Assembly: GCF_028553745.1 (NCBI RefSeq) | Contig: NZ_CP067129.1 | Coordinates: forward strand, 2,648,501 to 2,712,500 | Length of the DNA: 64,000 nucleotides | Direction: 5' to 3' | From: Paracoccus seriniphilus | GTDB taxonomy: Bacteria; Pseudomonadota; Alphaproteobacteria; Rhodobacterales; Rhodobacteraceae | Shown here: one piece after another, positions 1 through 10,762 of the stretch | Layout of the letters: every line of letters starts with the position of its first letter | Position numbering within the stretch: position 1 is the first letter of the stretch | The notes under the pieces: model-generated | Databases searched by the model: none | Told to the model about the DNA's origin: nothing | Seen by the model: only the letters and a program-made list of their open reading frames with translations | Program-made: the position numbers and the translations under genes

Positions 1-5
1 CTGAG

Positions 6-1082
6 ATGCTGGGGCGGCGCAATTTTCTGGCCGCGCTGGCGGCGGGGGCGATGCTGCCGCGCCTGTCATGGGCCGATGCCGGAGCGCCCGCCATTCTGGG
101 TGCCGCGCGCGAGGCTGATGGCGGCTATGCGTTGTTCGGAATCGGTGCCGATGGGTCGGATCGCTTCCGCATTCCGCTGCCCTCACGCGGTCATGCCGCC
201 GCCGCCCATCCCACAGCGCCCGAGGCCGTCGCCTTTGCGCGCAGCCCCGGCACCTTTGCCGTGGTTCTGAACTGTGTCACGGGCGCGGTCATTGCGCGGC
301 TTGACGCGCCAGAGGGACGACATTTCTACGGCCATGGCACCTTCATTGCCGATGGCGAGATCCTCTGCACCTCGGAAAACGATTATGCGACGGGACAGGG
401 CCGGATCGGGCTGTGGTCGCGGCGCGAAAACTGGCGTCGCGTCGGCGAAATCGCAACCCATGGCATTGGCCCGCATGAGATCAAGCGCATGGAGGGCGAT
501 GTTCTGGTCGCTGCCAATGGCGGCTATCGCAGCGATCCGGCACGGCCCGGCGAAAAGCTGGATGTGGCGCAGATGCGTCCGAACCTGTCTTACATCAGCC
601 CCGATGGCGAATTGCTGGACCAGATCGAACTGGACGCTGACCTGCGCCTGAACTCGATCAGGCATATCGCCTTTGGTCAGGACGGTCTGGTGGCTTTCGG
701 CATGCAATGGCAGGGCGATCCCGCCGACGGCGTTCCTCTGCTGGGCCTGCACAGGCGCGGCGAGCCCGTCCGGCTGGATGGCATGCCGATCTACGAGGCC
801 ATCGCCATGCAGGGTTATGTCGGCTCGGTCGCATTTGATGCCGACCGCAGGCGGGTCGCCATCAGCTCGCCACGCGGCGGACGTGTGCAGGTCTTTGACG
901 ACCACGGCACCCATCTGCAAACCATCCTGCGCGAGGATGTCTGCGGCATCGCCCCCGCCCCTCATGGATTTTTCCTGTCCGATGGTCTGGGTGGTCTGAT
1001 GCAGGCCGACAACGAACTGCGCCCGCTTGCCAAGGCCCGGCAGCGCGCATGGGATCATCATCTGGTGCCCGTGCACGCATGA
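6..1082 (+). CDS. DUF1513 family protein, Tat-exported
   Basis: Protein of 358 residues. The N-terminus carries a twin-arginine motif (GRRNFLAALAAG) followed by a short hydrophobic stretch and a cleavage-like region near LSWADA, so export by Tat is likely. The rest resembles the DUF1513 beta-propeller-like family, which in proteobacteria usually closes an operon of imelysin-type iron-uptake proteins. Here a TGA lies at bases 2-4, immediately before the start, which would suit translational coupling to an upstream gene outside the window. Family assignment is from overall resemblance (HGTFIADGEIL, IGPHEIKRMEGD). The molecular function is unknown. It converges with glgP. Confidence 0.75.
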   Translation: MLGRRNFLAALAAGAMLPRLSWADAGAPAILGAAREADGGYALFGIGADGSDRFRIPLPSRGHAAAAHPTAPEAVAFARSPGTFAVVLNCVTGAVIARLDAPEGRHFYGHGTFIADGEILCTSENDYATGQGRIGLWSRRENWRRVGEIATHGIGPHEIKRMEGDVLVAANGGYRSDPARPGEKLDVAQMRPNLSYISPDGELLDQIELDADLRLNSIRHIAFGQDGLVAFGMQWQGDPADGVPLLGLHRRGEPVRLDGMPIYEAIAMQGYVGSVAFDADRRRVAISSPRGGRVQVFDDHGTHLQTILREDVCGIAPAPHGFFLSDGLGGLMQADNELRPLAKARQRAWDHHLVPVHA

Positions 1083-1087
1083 CGGAT

Positions 1088-1111
1088 CGGTCACGCCCTA
1101 GGGCGTGACCG
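1088..1111. terminator. Perfect palindrome between convergent genes, containing the glgP stop codon
   Basis: CGGTCACGCCC and GGGCGTGACCG form an uninterrupted 24-base palindrome with a central TA. It begins 5 bases after the DUF1513 gene ends. The glgP stop codon (1098-1100, minus) lies at its centre. No T-run follows on either strand, so a bidirectional hairpin terminator is inferred from structure and position only. Confidence 0.5.
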
Positions 1112-3485
1112 GTGTGACATCCCAGATGTCGCGCATATAGCCACGAATGGTCCGGTCCGAAGAAAAATAGCCCGAACGCGCGATATTCAGTGCCGCCATC
1201 CGGTCCCAGTGGCGGGTGTCGCGAAAGGCGCTGTCCACCCGGCGCTGGGTGGCAAAATAATCGCCGAAATCCGTTGCCACCAAGAAGGGATCATCATTCC
1301 ATGTACGATCCAGCAGCGAAAAATAGGGATCGGCACGCCCACCCGAAAAACGCCCCTCGGCAATCATGTGCAGCGCCGCCTTAAGGTCCTCATTGGCCTC
1401 GATGGCCGCGCGGGCGTGGCCCGGTGTCGCCAGAACGCCGCCCACCTCATCCGCCGTCAGCCCGAACAGAAAGAAATTCTCGGCCCCGACCTGCTCGCGA
1501 ATTTCGACATTGGCCCCATCCAGCGTACCAATGGTCAGCGCCCCGTTCATGGTGAATTTCATGTTGCCGGTGCCCGAGGCCTCTTTTCCCGCGGTCGAAA
1601 TCTGTTCGGACAGATCCGAGGCCGGGATCAGATCCTCGGCCATCGAGACATTGTAGTTTGGCGGATAGGCGATCTGCAGGAATTTCGAGGTCACCGGATC
1701 CTTGTTGATCGTCGCGGCAACATCATTGATCAGATGGATGACCGTCTTGGCCAACCAATAGCCGGGCGCGGCCTTGCCCCCGAAGATCTTGACGCGCGGC
1801 GTCCAGTCGCCATTGGGGTCGTCATGGATTCGACGCCACAGGGCAATCGCCTCCAGAATGTTCAGCAACTGGCGCTTGTATTCATGGATACGCTTGACCT
1901 GAACGTCAAAGATCGCATCCGGGTCGGCGCTGACGCCCAGATCGTGCAGCAGCCCGTCCGACAGCCAGACCTTGTTGGCACGTTTTGCGCCGCGCAGCCG
2001 ATCCAGAAAGGCGGCGTCTTCGGCAAAGGGTTCCAGCTGGCGCAATGCGTCCAGATTTGCTGTCCATTCGGTGCCGATGCTCTCATCCAGCAACCCGGCC
2101 AGAGCAGGATTGGCCATGCGCAGCCAGCGCCGGGGCGTCACGCCATTTGTTTCGTTCAGGATCCGGTCGGGATGCAGCTTGTGCAGATCGGCAAAGACGG
2201 TGCTCTTGACCAGCTCGGTATGCAGGGCCGACACGCCATTCACCTTGCCCGCCATGACAAAGGCAAGCTCTCCCATATGCACCTGATCGTGCTGGACAAT
2301 CGCCACCCGCTCCGGTCTGCCGGTGGTCTTGCGGTGATCATCGTCGATCATCTGGATGATCTGCATGTGACGCGGCAGAACCCGCCCCATCAGCCATGTC
2401 GACCAGCGCTCCAGCGCCTCGGGCAGCAGGGTGTGATTGGTGTAGTTCAATGTTCCCCGCGCAAGGTCGCGCGCATGTGCGAAATCCAGCCCGTGTTCGT
2501 CCATCAACAGCCGGATCAGTTCCGGTCCGGCGATGGCGGGATGGGTGTCATTGAGCTGGATGGCGACCTTCGAGGGCAGCAGGTCAAGATCGTCATATTC
2601 GCCAAGGAAGCGGCGCAGAATGTCCTGCAGGGCAGCCGAGGTCAGGAAGAATTCCTGCTTGAGGCGCAGTTCCTTGCCCGATTCCGTGCCGTCATCGGGG
2701 TAAAGCACCCGCGACAGGGTCCGCGCCAGGGCCTCGGGTTCCGCAGCCGCGGCGTGATCCCCGGCATTGAAGCGATGCAGGTCGAACAAGGTCGTCGGAT
2801 GCGCCCCCCACAGCCGCAGGGTATTGGCCCATTCGCCGCCCCAGCCGACCACCGGCGTGTCATAGGCGCGCGCGATCACGCTTTCGCCGGGATGCCAGAC
2901 CTCGCGCCCGTCAATCTCTTCGACATGGCCCTTGAAGCCGATGGTATAGCTGTAATCGATACGCACGAATTCCCAGGGATGGGGCTGGTTCAGCCAGTCC
3001 TCGGGGGTTTCGACCTGCTGTCCGGCCTCGAAACGCTGGCGGAACAGGCCATGTTCGTAGCGGATGCCATATCCGAAGGCCGGCACGTTCAGCGAGGCCA
3101 GGGATTCCATGAAACAGGCCGCCAGACGCCCCAGACCGCCATTGCCAAGGGCCGCGTCGGGTTCGTCGTTCAGGATCTCCTGCTTGTCCAGCCCCAGAAA
3201 TTGCAGGGCCTCATCCATGGCGCTGTCCAGTTTCAGATTGATGATCGCATCGCCGAGGATACGGCCGATCAGAAACTCCATCGACAGGTAATAGACCCGC
3301 TTGGCCCCCTGTGCATGGGCGGCGCGATGAGCGGCCATCCATGGCGTGACGATCAGGTCGCGAATGGTATAGCTGACCGCCAGCCGCCAGTCGAACGTCG
3401 TGGCATGTTCGGGCGCACGGCCCTGCGTATGGGTCAGATGATAGAGAATCCGGTCTTGAAGCGTCTGGGCGGAAGGAAGCTGCAT
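1098..3485 (-). CDS. glgP: Glycogen phosphorylase
   Basis: Releases glucose-1-phosphate from the non-reducing ends of glycogen in the cytoplasm, using PLP. The protein is about 795 residues, the usual length for bacterial glycogen/maltodextrin phosphorylases. The family signature EASGTGNMKFTMNGALTIGT carries the PLP lysine in GNMK. The N-terminal RVYYLSMEFLIGR and NGGLGRLAACFMES blocks are also canonical. I chose the ATG at 3485 (MQLPSA) over an in-frame TTG nine codons upstream; either is possible. It is the last gene of the glg cluster, 172 bases below glgX, with no gene in the gap, so it may have its own promoter as well as readthrough. Confidence 0.96.
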   Translation of the reverse strand: MQLPSAQTLQDRILYHLTHTQGRAPEHATTFDWRLAVSYTIRDLIVTPWMAAHRAAHAQGAKRVYYLSMEFLIGRILGDAIINLKLDSAMDEALQFLGLDKQEILNDEPDAALGNGGLGRLAACFMESLASLNVPAFGYGIRYEHGLFRQRFEAGQQVETPEDWLNQPHPWEFVRIDYSYTIGFKGHVEEIDGREVWHPGESVIARAYDTPVVGWGGEWANTLRLWGAHPTTLFDLHRFNAGDHAAAAEPEALARTLSRVLYPDDGTESGKELRLKQEFFLTSAALQDILRRFLGEYDDLDLLPSKVAIQLNDTHPAIAGPELIRLLMDEHGLDFAHARDLARGTLNYTNHTLLPEALERWSTWLMGRVLPRHMQIIQMIDDDHRKTTGRPERVAIVQHDQVHMGELAFVMAGKVNGVSALHTELVKSTVFADLHKLHPDRILNETNGVTPRRWLRMANPALAGLLDESIGTEWTANLDALRQLEPFAEDAAFLDRLRGAKRANKVWLSDGLLHDLGVSADPDAIFDVQVKRIHEYKRQLLNILEAIALWRRIHDDPNGDWTPRVKIFGGKAAPGYWLAKTVIHLINDVAATINKDPVTSKFLQIAYPPNYNVSMAEDLIPASDLSEQISTAGKEASGTGNMKFTMNGALTIGTLDGANVEIREQVGAENFFLFGLTADEVGGVLATPGHARAAIEANEDLKAALHMIAEGRFSGGRADPYFSLLDRTWNDDPFLVATDFGDYFATQRRVDSAFRDTRHWDRMAALNIARSGYFSSDRTIRGYMRDIWDVTPVTP

Positions 3486-3657
3486 CAATTGGGCCTCACG
3501 GACTGTGATCAAATGGCGCGCTGGCCTGTTGGGGACAACTGAACCACAGTTTCCAGCCCCCGCGCAAATGCCATGCCCGCCCCTGTTGGCAGCTTTGCAG
3601 CCTATTGCAAGGAATTGTTGTCTGTCAGGGGCCCGTGAATGGGCAGATCACGTGGTT

Positions 3658-5751
3658 TCAGCCTTTCTGCCCGTTCAATCCGCACAGGGTAAAGGCCACC
3701 ACGCTGTCGCCCGAGATGCTCTCGTGCGATTTCGCCACACGGTCGGGTTGGGTGAGCGTGGCACTGTCCAGTTGCCGGCGCCAGCGCCCGCCCTGCCGCG
3801 TTTGCGGCAGCCTGACCTCGGTGGCCGGACCGGCATTGAAGACGACGAAGACCGCCCCCGGCAGCGCCGCATAGACCGGCGTTCCCGAGGCCATCCGCAT
3901 CTCTGCCGCCAGCAGGCGCAGCTCGGGATCGGCCCAGTCCCCGGCTGTCATCAACTGCCCGTCCGCGCGACGCCAGAACAGATCGGCCAGACCATCCTGT
4001 GCGCGCGGCTTGCTGTGCAGAAAGCGTTTCTGGCGCAGGATCGGATGCGCCTTGCGAAAGGCGATCACATGGCGGCAAAAGTCCAGGAAGGGCAGATCGG
4101 GATCCTGCCAGTCGATCCAGCCAATCGGGTTGTCCTGACAATAGGCATTGTTGTTGCCCTGCTGCGAATTGCCGATCTCGTCGCCCCCAAGGATCATCGG
4201 CGTGCCCTGCGACAGCAGCAGCGTTGCCATCAGATTGCGCCTTCGTCTTGCACGGCGTTCCAGAATATCGGGATCCCTGCTTGGTCCCTCGACACCGCAA
4301 TTGTCCGAGACATTGTGATTGTGGCCGTCGCGATTGTCCTCGCCATTCGCCTGGTTGTGCTTGTCACTATAGCTGACCGTATCCGTCAGCGTGAAACCGT
4401 CATGGGCAGCAATGAAATTCACCGAGGATGTCGCATGTCGCCCGTCATGGTCAAAGCGCGCCGCCGATCCGGCAACCCGCTTGGCCAGCTTGCCCAGCAG
4501 ACCCGGATCGCCGCGCCAGAAGCCCCGGATCTGGTCACGGAAGCGGTCGTTCCATTCGGCAAAGGGTGCCGGATAGGCCCCCAGTTGATAGCCGCCCTCG
4601 CCCAGATCCCATGGCTCGGCGATCAGCTTGACACGGTTCAGCACCGGATCCTGCCGGATGGCGCGAAAGAACGGCCCGTCGCGATCAAAGACACCGCCAC
4701 TGCGCCCCAGCACCGAACACAGATCGAAGCGGAAACCGTCGACATGCATGACCTGCACCCAATAGCGCAGCGAATCCATGACCAGCCGCTGCGCAAAGGG
4801 GTTGTCCAGATCCAGCACATTCCCCGTTCCGGCATCATTGACATAATAACGCGGATCTTCGGCCAGACGGTAATAGGCAGCATTGTCCAGCCCGCGCAGG
4901 GACAGGGTCGGGCCCAACTCGTTGCCTTCGGCGGTGTGGTTGTAGACGACATCCAGAATGACCTCGATTCCGGCCTTGTGAAAGCGGGCCACCATCTGCT
5001 GGAATTCCGAGATGTCACCGCCACGCATATAGCGCGGCTCGGGCGCAAAGAACCCATAGGACATATAGCCCCAGTAGTTGGTCAGATTCCTGTCGGTCAG
5101 AAAGCGGTCATCGGCAAAGGCGTGGACCGGCATCAGTTCGATCGTGGTGATACCCAGCCTGGTCAGATGCTCCAGCACCGGATCGCTGGCCATGGCCAGA
5201 TAGGTGCCACGATCGGCGATATCCTCTCGCCCTGCCGTCATGCCGCGAACATGGGCTTCGTAAATCACCGTATCGCTCATCGCATGGCCCGGCGGGCGGT
5301 CCTCACCCCAGGCGAAGCTGGGATCGACAACGACCGAACGCGGCATATAGGGGGCGCTGTCACGGGGATCGAAGCTCAGATCGGCCTTCGGGTCGTCGGC
5401 GCAATAGCCGAACAGCGCGTCGTGACTGCACGGCCCGCCGGTCAGGCTTTTGGCATAGGGGTCCATCAGCAGCTTGTTGGCGTTGAAGCGATGCCCCTCT
5501 TGCGGGCGATAGGGACCATGCACCCGATAGCCGTATTTCTGGCCCGGCCGCAATTCGGGGATATAGCCGTGCCAGACATGGCCTTCGCGCTCGGGCAGGT
5601 CGATCCGCGTTTCGGCACCCCTGGCATCGAACAGGCACAGCGTCACCCGTTCGGCATGTTGCGAGAAGATGGCGAAATTCACCCCCGCGCCGTCATAGCT
5701 GGCCCCCAAGGAAGTCGGGCGGCCGGCTGAAATCTGGGATGGCTGCTTCAT
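3658..5751 (-). CDS. glgX: Glycogen debranching enzyme (isoamylase-type)
   Basis: Hydrolyses alpha-1,6 branches of phosphorylase-limit glycogen. The 697-residue protein has an N-terminal CBM48-like part (SLGASYDGAGVNFAIFSQHA) and a GH13_11 barrel. Catalytic blocks in order are DVVYNHTAEGNE, GFRFDLCSVLGR (nucleophile Asp), AEPWDLGEGGYQLG (acid/base Glu) and AHDGFTLTD. The start ATG at 5751 overlaps the glgA TGA as ATGA, which argues for translational coupling. An upstream extension of the frame lies inside glgA and is not used. It sits between glgA and glgP, so branching and degradation functions are co-expressed. Confidence 0.95.
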   Translation of the reverse strand: MKQPSQISAGRPTSLGASYDGAGVNFAIFSQHAERVTLCLFDARGAETRIDLPEREGHVWHGYIPELRPGQKYGYRVHGPYRPQEGHRFNANKLLMDPYAKSLTGGPCSHDALFGYCADDPKADLSFDPRDSAPYMPRSVVVDPSFAWGEDRPPGHAMSDTVIYEAHVRGMTAGREDIADRGTYLAMASDPVLEHLTRLGITTIELMPVHAFADDRFLTDRNLTNYWGYMSYGFFAPEPRYMRGGDISEFQQMVARFHKAGIEVILDVVYNHTAEGNELGPTLSLRGLDNAAYYRLAEDPRYYVNDAGTGNVLDLDNPFAQRLVMDSLRYWVQVMHVDGFRFDLCSVLGRSGGVFDRDGPFFRAIRQDPVLNRVKLIAEPWDLGEGGYQLGAYPAPFAEWNDRFRDQIRGFWRGDPGLLGKLAKRVAGSAARFDHDGRHATSSVNFIAAHDGFTLTDTVSYSDKHNQANGEDNRDGHNHNVSDNCGVEGPSRDPDILERRARRRRNLMATLLLSQGTPMILGGDEIGNSQQGNNNAYCQDNPIGWIDWQDPDLPFLDFCRHVIAFRKAHPILRQKRFLHSKPRAQDGLADLFWRRADGQLMTAGDWADPELRLLAAEMRMASGTPVYAALPGAVFVVFNAGPATEVRLPQTRQGGRWRRQLDSATLTQPDRVAKSHESISGDSVVAFTLCGLNGQKG

Positions 5752-7175
5752 CAACCGGCAACAAGCTCGGCATAGAGCGCAGCATAGGCCTTGGCAGACT
5801 GATCCCAGCCGACAGGTTGCGACATGGCGTTCCTTTGCATGCGCAGCCAGGTCTTGCGATCCTTGTAAAGCGTGCACAGCCTTGCCATGGCGTGGCGCAA
5901 GGTGTCGCTGTTGATCGGCGAAAACTGCAGCCCCGTGGCCACGCCACGCGCCAGCGCCGCGGGCGAGGCATTGATCACCGTATCCGCCAGCCCGCCAGTC
6001 AGCGCGACCAGGGGAATCGTGCCATAGCGCAGCCCGTAAAGCTGTGTCAGCCCGCATGGTTCGAAGCGTGACGGCACAAGAATGGCATCCCCTCCCGCGA
6101 TCATCAGATGCGAAAAGGCCTCGTCATAGCCGATGCGCACTGCAACATTCGGGCCAAAGGCGGCATTCACAAAGGCGTTCTGCAGTTCGGCATCCCCAGA
6201 GCCCAGAAGGGCCAGTTGCCCACCGCCTTCCAGCAGCGCCGGAAGGGCCTGCAGAACCAGATCCAGCCCCTTCTGATGGGTCATGCGCGAGACGATCACG
6301 CACAGCGGCCCCTCGCTCTCCGGCAGGCCCATTTCGGCCCGCAGGGCGGCCTTGTTCGCCGCCTTGCCCTTTGGGTTGTCATAGGGGGTGATCATCGGAT
6401 CGGTGGCGGGGGTCCAGATCGACTGATCGATCCCGTTGAGAATGCCGACAAGCGCGTCGCGACGATGGCGGATCACACCGTCCAGCCCCATGCCGAATTC
6501 AGGCGTCATCAGTTCCTCGGCATAGCGCGGGGAAACCGTCGTCAGCCGATCAGCCCCCATCAGCCCGGCCTTCAGGGCCGAGATCGCGCCCCAGAATTCG
6601 AAGCCTTCACTGTGAAACCGCGCCGGATCCAGCCGCAGCGCATGCATCCGGCCCGGATCGACGGTGCCGGTGAAGGAAATATTGTGGATGGTCAGCACGG
6701 TATGCACGTCGGCACCCTGCATCTGGCGCAGGTATTCGGTGACCAGTCCGGCCTGCCAGTCATGGCCATGAAGGATCTGGGGCTGCCAGCCGCCTGCACC
6801 CCGGGCACCGATCATCGCGCCTACCCATGACAGGGCGGCAAAACGTTCGGGGTTGTCGGGCCAGTCCAGCCCGTCCGGTCCCAGGTAGGGATTGCCCTCG
6901 CGCTGATACAGATGCGGCGCATCAATGACCAAGAGGTCCAGGCCCTCCGCCTGTCCCGCAAGCAGTTGTGCGGGACCGCCAAAGAGATCGTCGAAACTTT
7001 CCAGATGCGATGCTCCGCTCAGGCTGGACATGACACCCGGATAGCCGGGCAACAGGGTCCGCATCTGCACGCCCTGCCCGCTCAGCGCGGCCGGCAGGGC
7101 ACCGGCCACATCCGCAAGCCCGCCGGTCTTGACCAGGGGCGCACATTCCGAAGCAATGGATAGAACCTGTATCAC
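5751..7175 (-). CDS. glgA: Glycogen synthase (ADP-glucose type)
   Basis: Transfers glucose from ADP-glucose to alpha-1,4-glucan chains (GT5). The protein is 474 residues, about the family norm. The N-terminal substrate-binding motif [16 protein letters not shown] is intact. The C-terminal half has the expected [11 protein letters not shown] and [14 protein letters not shown] blocks. The start is a GTG at 7175 ([13 protein letters not shown]), which overlaps the glgC stop as GTGA. The longer frame upstream lacks family similarity. It is coupled to glgC before it and glgX after it. Confidence 0.96.
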   Translation of the reverse strand: MIQVLSIASECAPLVKTGGLADVAGALPAALSGQGVQMRTLLPGYPGVMSSLSGASHLESFDDLFGGPAQLLAGQAEGLDLLVIDAPHLYQREGNPYLGPDGLDWPDNPERFAALSWVGAMIGARGAGGWQPQILHGHDWQAGLVTEYLRQMQGADVHTVLTIHNISFTGTVDPGRMHALRLDPARFHSEGFEFWGAISALKAGLMGADRLTTVSPRYAEELMTPEFGMGLDGVIRHRRDALVGILNGIDQSIWTPATDPMITPYDNPKGKAANKAALRAEMGLPESEGPLCVIVSRMTHQKGLDLVLQALPALLEGGGQLALLGSGDAELQNAFVNAAFGPNVAVRIGYDEAFSHLMIAGGDAILVPSRFEPCGLTQLYGLRYGTIPLVALTGGLADTVINASPAALARGVATGLQFSPINSDTLRHAMARLCTLYKDRKTWLRMQRNAMSQPVGWDQSAKAYAALYAELVAG

Positions 7176-8431
7176 AGCTTGGCCGCCCTCTTGTCCAACA
7201 TCGGTTGCGTGATCAGGGTCACGCCCCCCTCGCTGACACGAAACCATTTGGCATCCTCGCGCGGGTCCTCGCCCACGACCAGCCCCTCGGGAATGACCAC
7301 ACCCCGGTCGATGATGACATTGGTCAGCCGGGCCGAGCGCTGCACCGTCACATAGGGCAAGGCCACCACGTGATCCAGCGAGGCATAGGAATTGGTATGT
7401 ACATGCGTGAACAACAGCGAGTTCCGGATCTCGGTTCCCGAAATGATGCAGCCGCCAGACACCATCGAGGATACGGCGATCCCGCGGCGGCGCTTTTCAT
7501 TGTGGATGAACTTGGCCGGGGGCACGCTTTCCGAATAGGTCCAGATCGGCCAGTCACGGTCCCACAGGTTCAGATCGGGCGTGAAATCGGTCAGGTCGAT
7601 ATTGGCCTTCCAGAAGGCATCCAGCGTGCCGACATCCTTCCAATAGGCCGGTTCATCGGGCGCCCGCACGCAGGATGTGTCAAAGCGATGCGCCATGGCC
7701 TTGCCGTGGCGAACGATCTCGGGGATCAGGTCGGTGCCGAAATCATGGGTCGACTCGGTGCTTTCGCTATCCTTCAAGAGCAGGTCGCGCAGGAAGGCCC
7801 AGTTGAAGACATAGATGCCCATCGAGGCCAGTGACTTGTCGGGATCGTCCGGCATGCCGGGCGGATCGGCTGGTTTTTCCAGAAAGGACGTGATCCGCCC
7901 CGAGGCCTCGACCGCCATGACGCCAAAGGCCGAGGCCTCGGCGCGCGGCACGGTCAGACAGCCGACGGTGACATCGGCGCCGCTTTCGACATGCTCGCGC
8001 AGCATGATCTCGTAATCCATCTTGTAGATGTGATCCCCGGCCAGGATGATGACGTAATCCACGTCATAGCTGTCGACGATGTCGATGTTCTGCGTCACCG
8101 CATCGGCCGTGCCGCGATACCAATGTTCGTCCGAAACACGCTGAGAGGCGGGCAGAATGTCCAGGAACTCGTTGCGTTCGGCGCGAAAAAAGCTCCAGCC
8201 ACGCTGACAATGCCGGATCAGGCTGTGGGCCTTGTATTGCGTGGCCACGGCGATCTTGCGGATACCAGAGTTCATTGCATTGGACAGCGCGAAATCGATG
8301 ATCCTTGTCTTGCCGCCGAAATAGACCGCCGGCTTGACGCGCCTGTCCGTCAGTTCCTTCAGGCGGCTGCCACGGCCGCCGGCTAGAACAAAGGCCATCG
8401 CCCGACGGGTCAGTCTTTTGGTTTCTGCCAT
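7172..8431 (-). CDS. glgC: Glucose-1-phosphate adenylyltransferase
   Basis: Makes ADP-glucose from glucose-1-phosphate and ATP, the committed and normally allosterically regulated step of glycogen synthesis. The 419-residue protein starts with the nucleotide-binding loop [11 protein letters not shown] and the following [27 protein letters not shown] and the ATP/Glc1P site around [10 protein letters not shown] are also present. The C-terminal left-handed beta-helix region ([16 protein letters not shown]) is complete. It follows glgB with a 7-base gap and is coupled to glgA. Confidence 0.97.
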   Translation of the reverse strand: MAETKRLTRRAMAFVLAGGRGSRLKELTDRRVKPAVYFGGKTRIIDFALSNAMNSGIRKIAVATQYKAHSLIRHCQRGWSFFRAERNEFLDILPASQRVSDEHWYRGTADAVTQNIDIVDSYDVDYVIILAGDHIYKMDYEIMLREHVESGADVTVGCLTVPRAEASAFGVMAVEASGRITSFLEKPADPPGMPDDPDKSLASMGIYVFNWAFLRDLLLKDSESTESTHDFGTDLIPEIVRHGKAMAHRFDTSCVRAPDEPAYWKDVGTLDAFWKANIDLTDFTPDLNLWDRDWPIWTYSESVPPAKFIHNEKRRRGIAVSSMVSGGCIISGTEIRNSLLFTHVHTNSYASLDHVVALPYVTVQRSARLTNVIIDRGVVIPEGLVVGEDPREDAKWFRVSEGGVTLITQPMLDKRAAKL

Positions 8432-8438
8432 GTTGAAA

Positions 8439-10640
8439 TCATCCCCCTGAAACTTGCGAAACTGCGGTCAGGATCACCACCGACAGCGGCGGCAACGTCA
8501 CCGACATGGATACGGGTTGGCCGTCACAGGGCGGGCCGTCCGCCTGCACCTGGCCCAGGTTGCCCATGCCGCTGCCGCCATAGATCGCGGCATCGGTGTT
8601 GATTGCCTCATGCCATGCGCCGGCCACCGGCGCACCGACCCGGAACGCCTCTCGCGGCACCGGCGTGAAATTGCACAGGACGATGACAGGCGCATCGCCT
8701 TCCCCGCCCCGGCGGATCCAGGCAAATGTCGACTGCACGGGATCGGTCGCGATCCACTGGAACCCCTCGGGATCGCAATCCTTCACATGCAGCGCCGGTG
8801 TATCGCGATACAGCCGGTTCAGATCGCGCACCAGGGTCTGCACCCCCCTGTGCATCGGCTGTTGCGCCGCCAGCCAGTTCAACTCGCCATTGTGGTTCCA
8901 TTCCTCGGGCTGGCCGAACTCGCAGCCCATGAACAGCAGCTTCTTGCCCGGATGCCCCCACATGAAGGCATAATAGGCGCGCAGGTTCGCGAATTGCTGC
9001 CATTCATCGCCCGGCATCTTGCGCAACATGCTGCCCTTGCCATGCACCACCTCGTCATGGCTGATCGGCAGGATGAAATTCTCGGCAAAGGCATAGGACA
9101 GTCCAAAGGCGATCAGGTCGTGGTGATACTGGCGATGGACGGGATCGCACTGGATATAGCGCAGGGTGTCATTCATCCAGCCCATGTTCCACTTGAAGCC
9201 AAAGCCCAATCCGCCCGCATCGACGGGGGCCGAAACCCTGGGGTAAGAGGTGCTTTCCTCGGCCACCGTCATGATGCCCTGCACCTCGCCATAGGTGGCA
9301 ATATTCATGTTCTGCAGAAAGGCGATGGCTTCGTAATTCTCGCGCCCGCCATCGCGATTTGGCACCCATTCGCCCTGCTGGCGTGAATAGTCGCGATACA
9401 GCATCGAGGCCACGGCATCGACGCGCAGGCCGTCCAGATGATATTCTTCCAGCCAATACAGGGCATTGGCGATCAGGAAATTCTGCACCTCGGTGCGGCC
9501 ATAATTGTAGATCAGCGTGTTCCAGTCCTGATGGAACCCCTCGCGCGGGTCTTCATATTCATAAAGCGCAGTGCCGTCGAACCGCACCAGCCCATGGGCA
9601 TCCGTCGGGAAGTGCCCCGGCACCCAATCCAGCAACACCCCCAGACCTGCCTGATGGGCGGCATCGACCAGATCGCGAAATTCATGCGGCGGCCCGAAGC
9701 GGATCGTCGGTGCGAACAGCCCCACCGGCTGATAGCCCCATGAGCCGTCAAAGGGAAATTCGCTGATCGGCATCAACTCCAGATGGGTAAAGCCCATCTC
9801 CTTGACATAATCGACCAGTTCGACCGCCATTTCCCTGTAGGACAGCGGCCGCCCATGTTCGTCATGGCGCCGCCGCCAGCTGCCCGGATGGACTTCATAG
9901 ATGCTGATCGGCGCCGACCGGTCCTGCTGGCCGGCGCGGCTGGCCATCCAGCCATGATCATCCCAGCCATAGCCCGAGATGTCGCGGATGACGCTGGCCT
10001 TTTCAGGCGGATGCTGGCTGCCAAAACCCAGGGGATCGGCCTTGGGCATGACCGCGCCATCCGCGCCCAGAATTTCATATTTGTAAAGCTGACCCTCATG
10101 CAATCCCGGCAGAAAAATCTCCCATACGCCGCTGCCGCCACGGCGGCGCATCGGATGGCAGCGACCATCCCAGGCATTGAACTGCCCGATCACCGATACC
10201 CGTTGCGCATTGGGGGCCCAGACTGCGAAATGCACGCCATCCACGCCCTCATGAGTCATCACATGAGCGCCAAGCGCGTGCCACAGCTGGCGATGGGTGC
10301 CCTCATTGATCAGATGCAGATCCATATCGCCCAGAACCGGCCCGAAACGATAGGGATCTTCGAACTCATATTCGACACCACCACCGGTGCGGGCCTGCAG
10401 CCGGTAAGGCCCCGCACCGATCCGTCCCGTGAACAGATCGCCGTGGACCCGGGTCAGTTCCACCACGCCCGCACTGCCAAGGGCGCGCAATTGCGCAACA
10501 CCGGGCACAAGGGCGGTCAGCCAGATCTCTTCATCATGGCGATGCGGGCCAAGGATCGAAAACGGATCACCATGTCGCCCGGCCTGCAGCAGGATCAAGG
10601 CGTCATCGTCATGCGGATGTGGTCGCGAGATTGGGTCCAT
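8439..10640 (-). CDS. glgB: 1,4-alpha-glucan branching enzyme
   Basis: Introduces alpha-1,6 branches into glycogen. The 733-residue protein has the two N-terminal beta-sandwich modules of full-length GlgB, with the CBM48 region near [21 protein letters not shown], then a GH13_9 barrel. The catalytic blocks are [17 protein letters not shown] (nucleophile), [13 protein letters not shown] (acid/base) and [14 protein letters not shown]. The ATG at 10640 (MDPISRPHP) was chosen; a longer GTG/TTG frame extends into the divergent promoter region. It is the first gene of the minus-strand run glgB-C-A-X-P. Confidence 0.96.
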   Translation of the reverse strand: MDPISRPHPHDDDALILLQAGRHGDPFSILGPHRHDEEIWLTALVPGVAQLRALGSAGVVELTRVHGDLFTGRIGAGPYRLQARTGGGVEYEFEDPYRFGPVLGDMDLHLINEGTHRQLWHALGAHVMTHEGVDGVHFAVWAPNAQRVSVIGQFNAWDGRCHPMRRRGGSGVWEIFLPGLHEGQLYKYEILGADGAVMPKADPLGFGSQHPPEKASVIRDISGYGWDDHGWMASRAGQQDRSAPISIYEVHPGSWRRRHDEHGRPLSYREMAVELVDYVKEMGFTHLELMPISEFPFDGSWGYQPVGLFAPTIRFGPPHEFRDLVDAAHQAGLGVLLDWVPGHFPTDAHGLVRFDGTALYEYEDPREGFHQDWNTLIYNYGRTEVQNFLIANALYWLEEYHLDGLRVDAVASMLYRDYSRQQGEWVPNRDGGRENYEAIAFLQNMNIATYGEVQGIMTVAEESTSYPRVSAPVDAGGLGFGFKWNMGWMNDTLRYIQCDPVHRQYHHDLIAFGLSYAFAENFILPISHDEVVHGKGSMLRKMPGDEWQQFANLRAYYAFMWGHPGKKLLFMGCEFGQPEEWNHNGELNWLAAQQPMHRGVQTLVRDLNRLYRDTPALHVKDCDPEGFQWIATDPVQSTFAWIRRGGEGDAPVIVLCNFTPVPREAFRVGAPVAGAWHEAINTDAAIYGGSGMGNLGQVQADGPPCDGQPVSMSVTLPPLSVVILTAVSQVSGG

Positions 10641-10762
10641 GACCCCACCATATCTGTCGTGAAGATTCGGGCAATCCACAGCGTGACGCCAAATGTTGCT
10701 TTGGTGCCCCGCCGGAATTGTGATTGAGTGCAAACATATCCCTTCAGCGACAGAGGTGGCCA
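10641..10762. promoter_or_regulatory. Divergent promoter region between glgB and the GH13 glucosidase, with an operator-like inverted repeat
   Basis: The 122 bases separate two divergent starts and must hold both promoters. The inverted repeat CCAAA-N6-TTTGG lies at 10689-10704 and extends to CGCCAAA / TTTGGTG with one mismatch, a size typical of a dimeric repressor site. No regulator gene is adjacent. AGAGGTGG just before 10763 is the ribosome-binding site of the glucosidase. Confidence 0.45.

Noticed and set aside
1209..3542. 777-codon open frame antisense to glgP
   Set aside because: It mirrors glgP in a high-GC region and has no recognisable motif. Long antisense frames are expected here, as are similar ones opposite glgX, the ATP-grasp gene and the HAD-UbiA gene.
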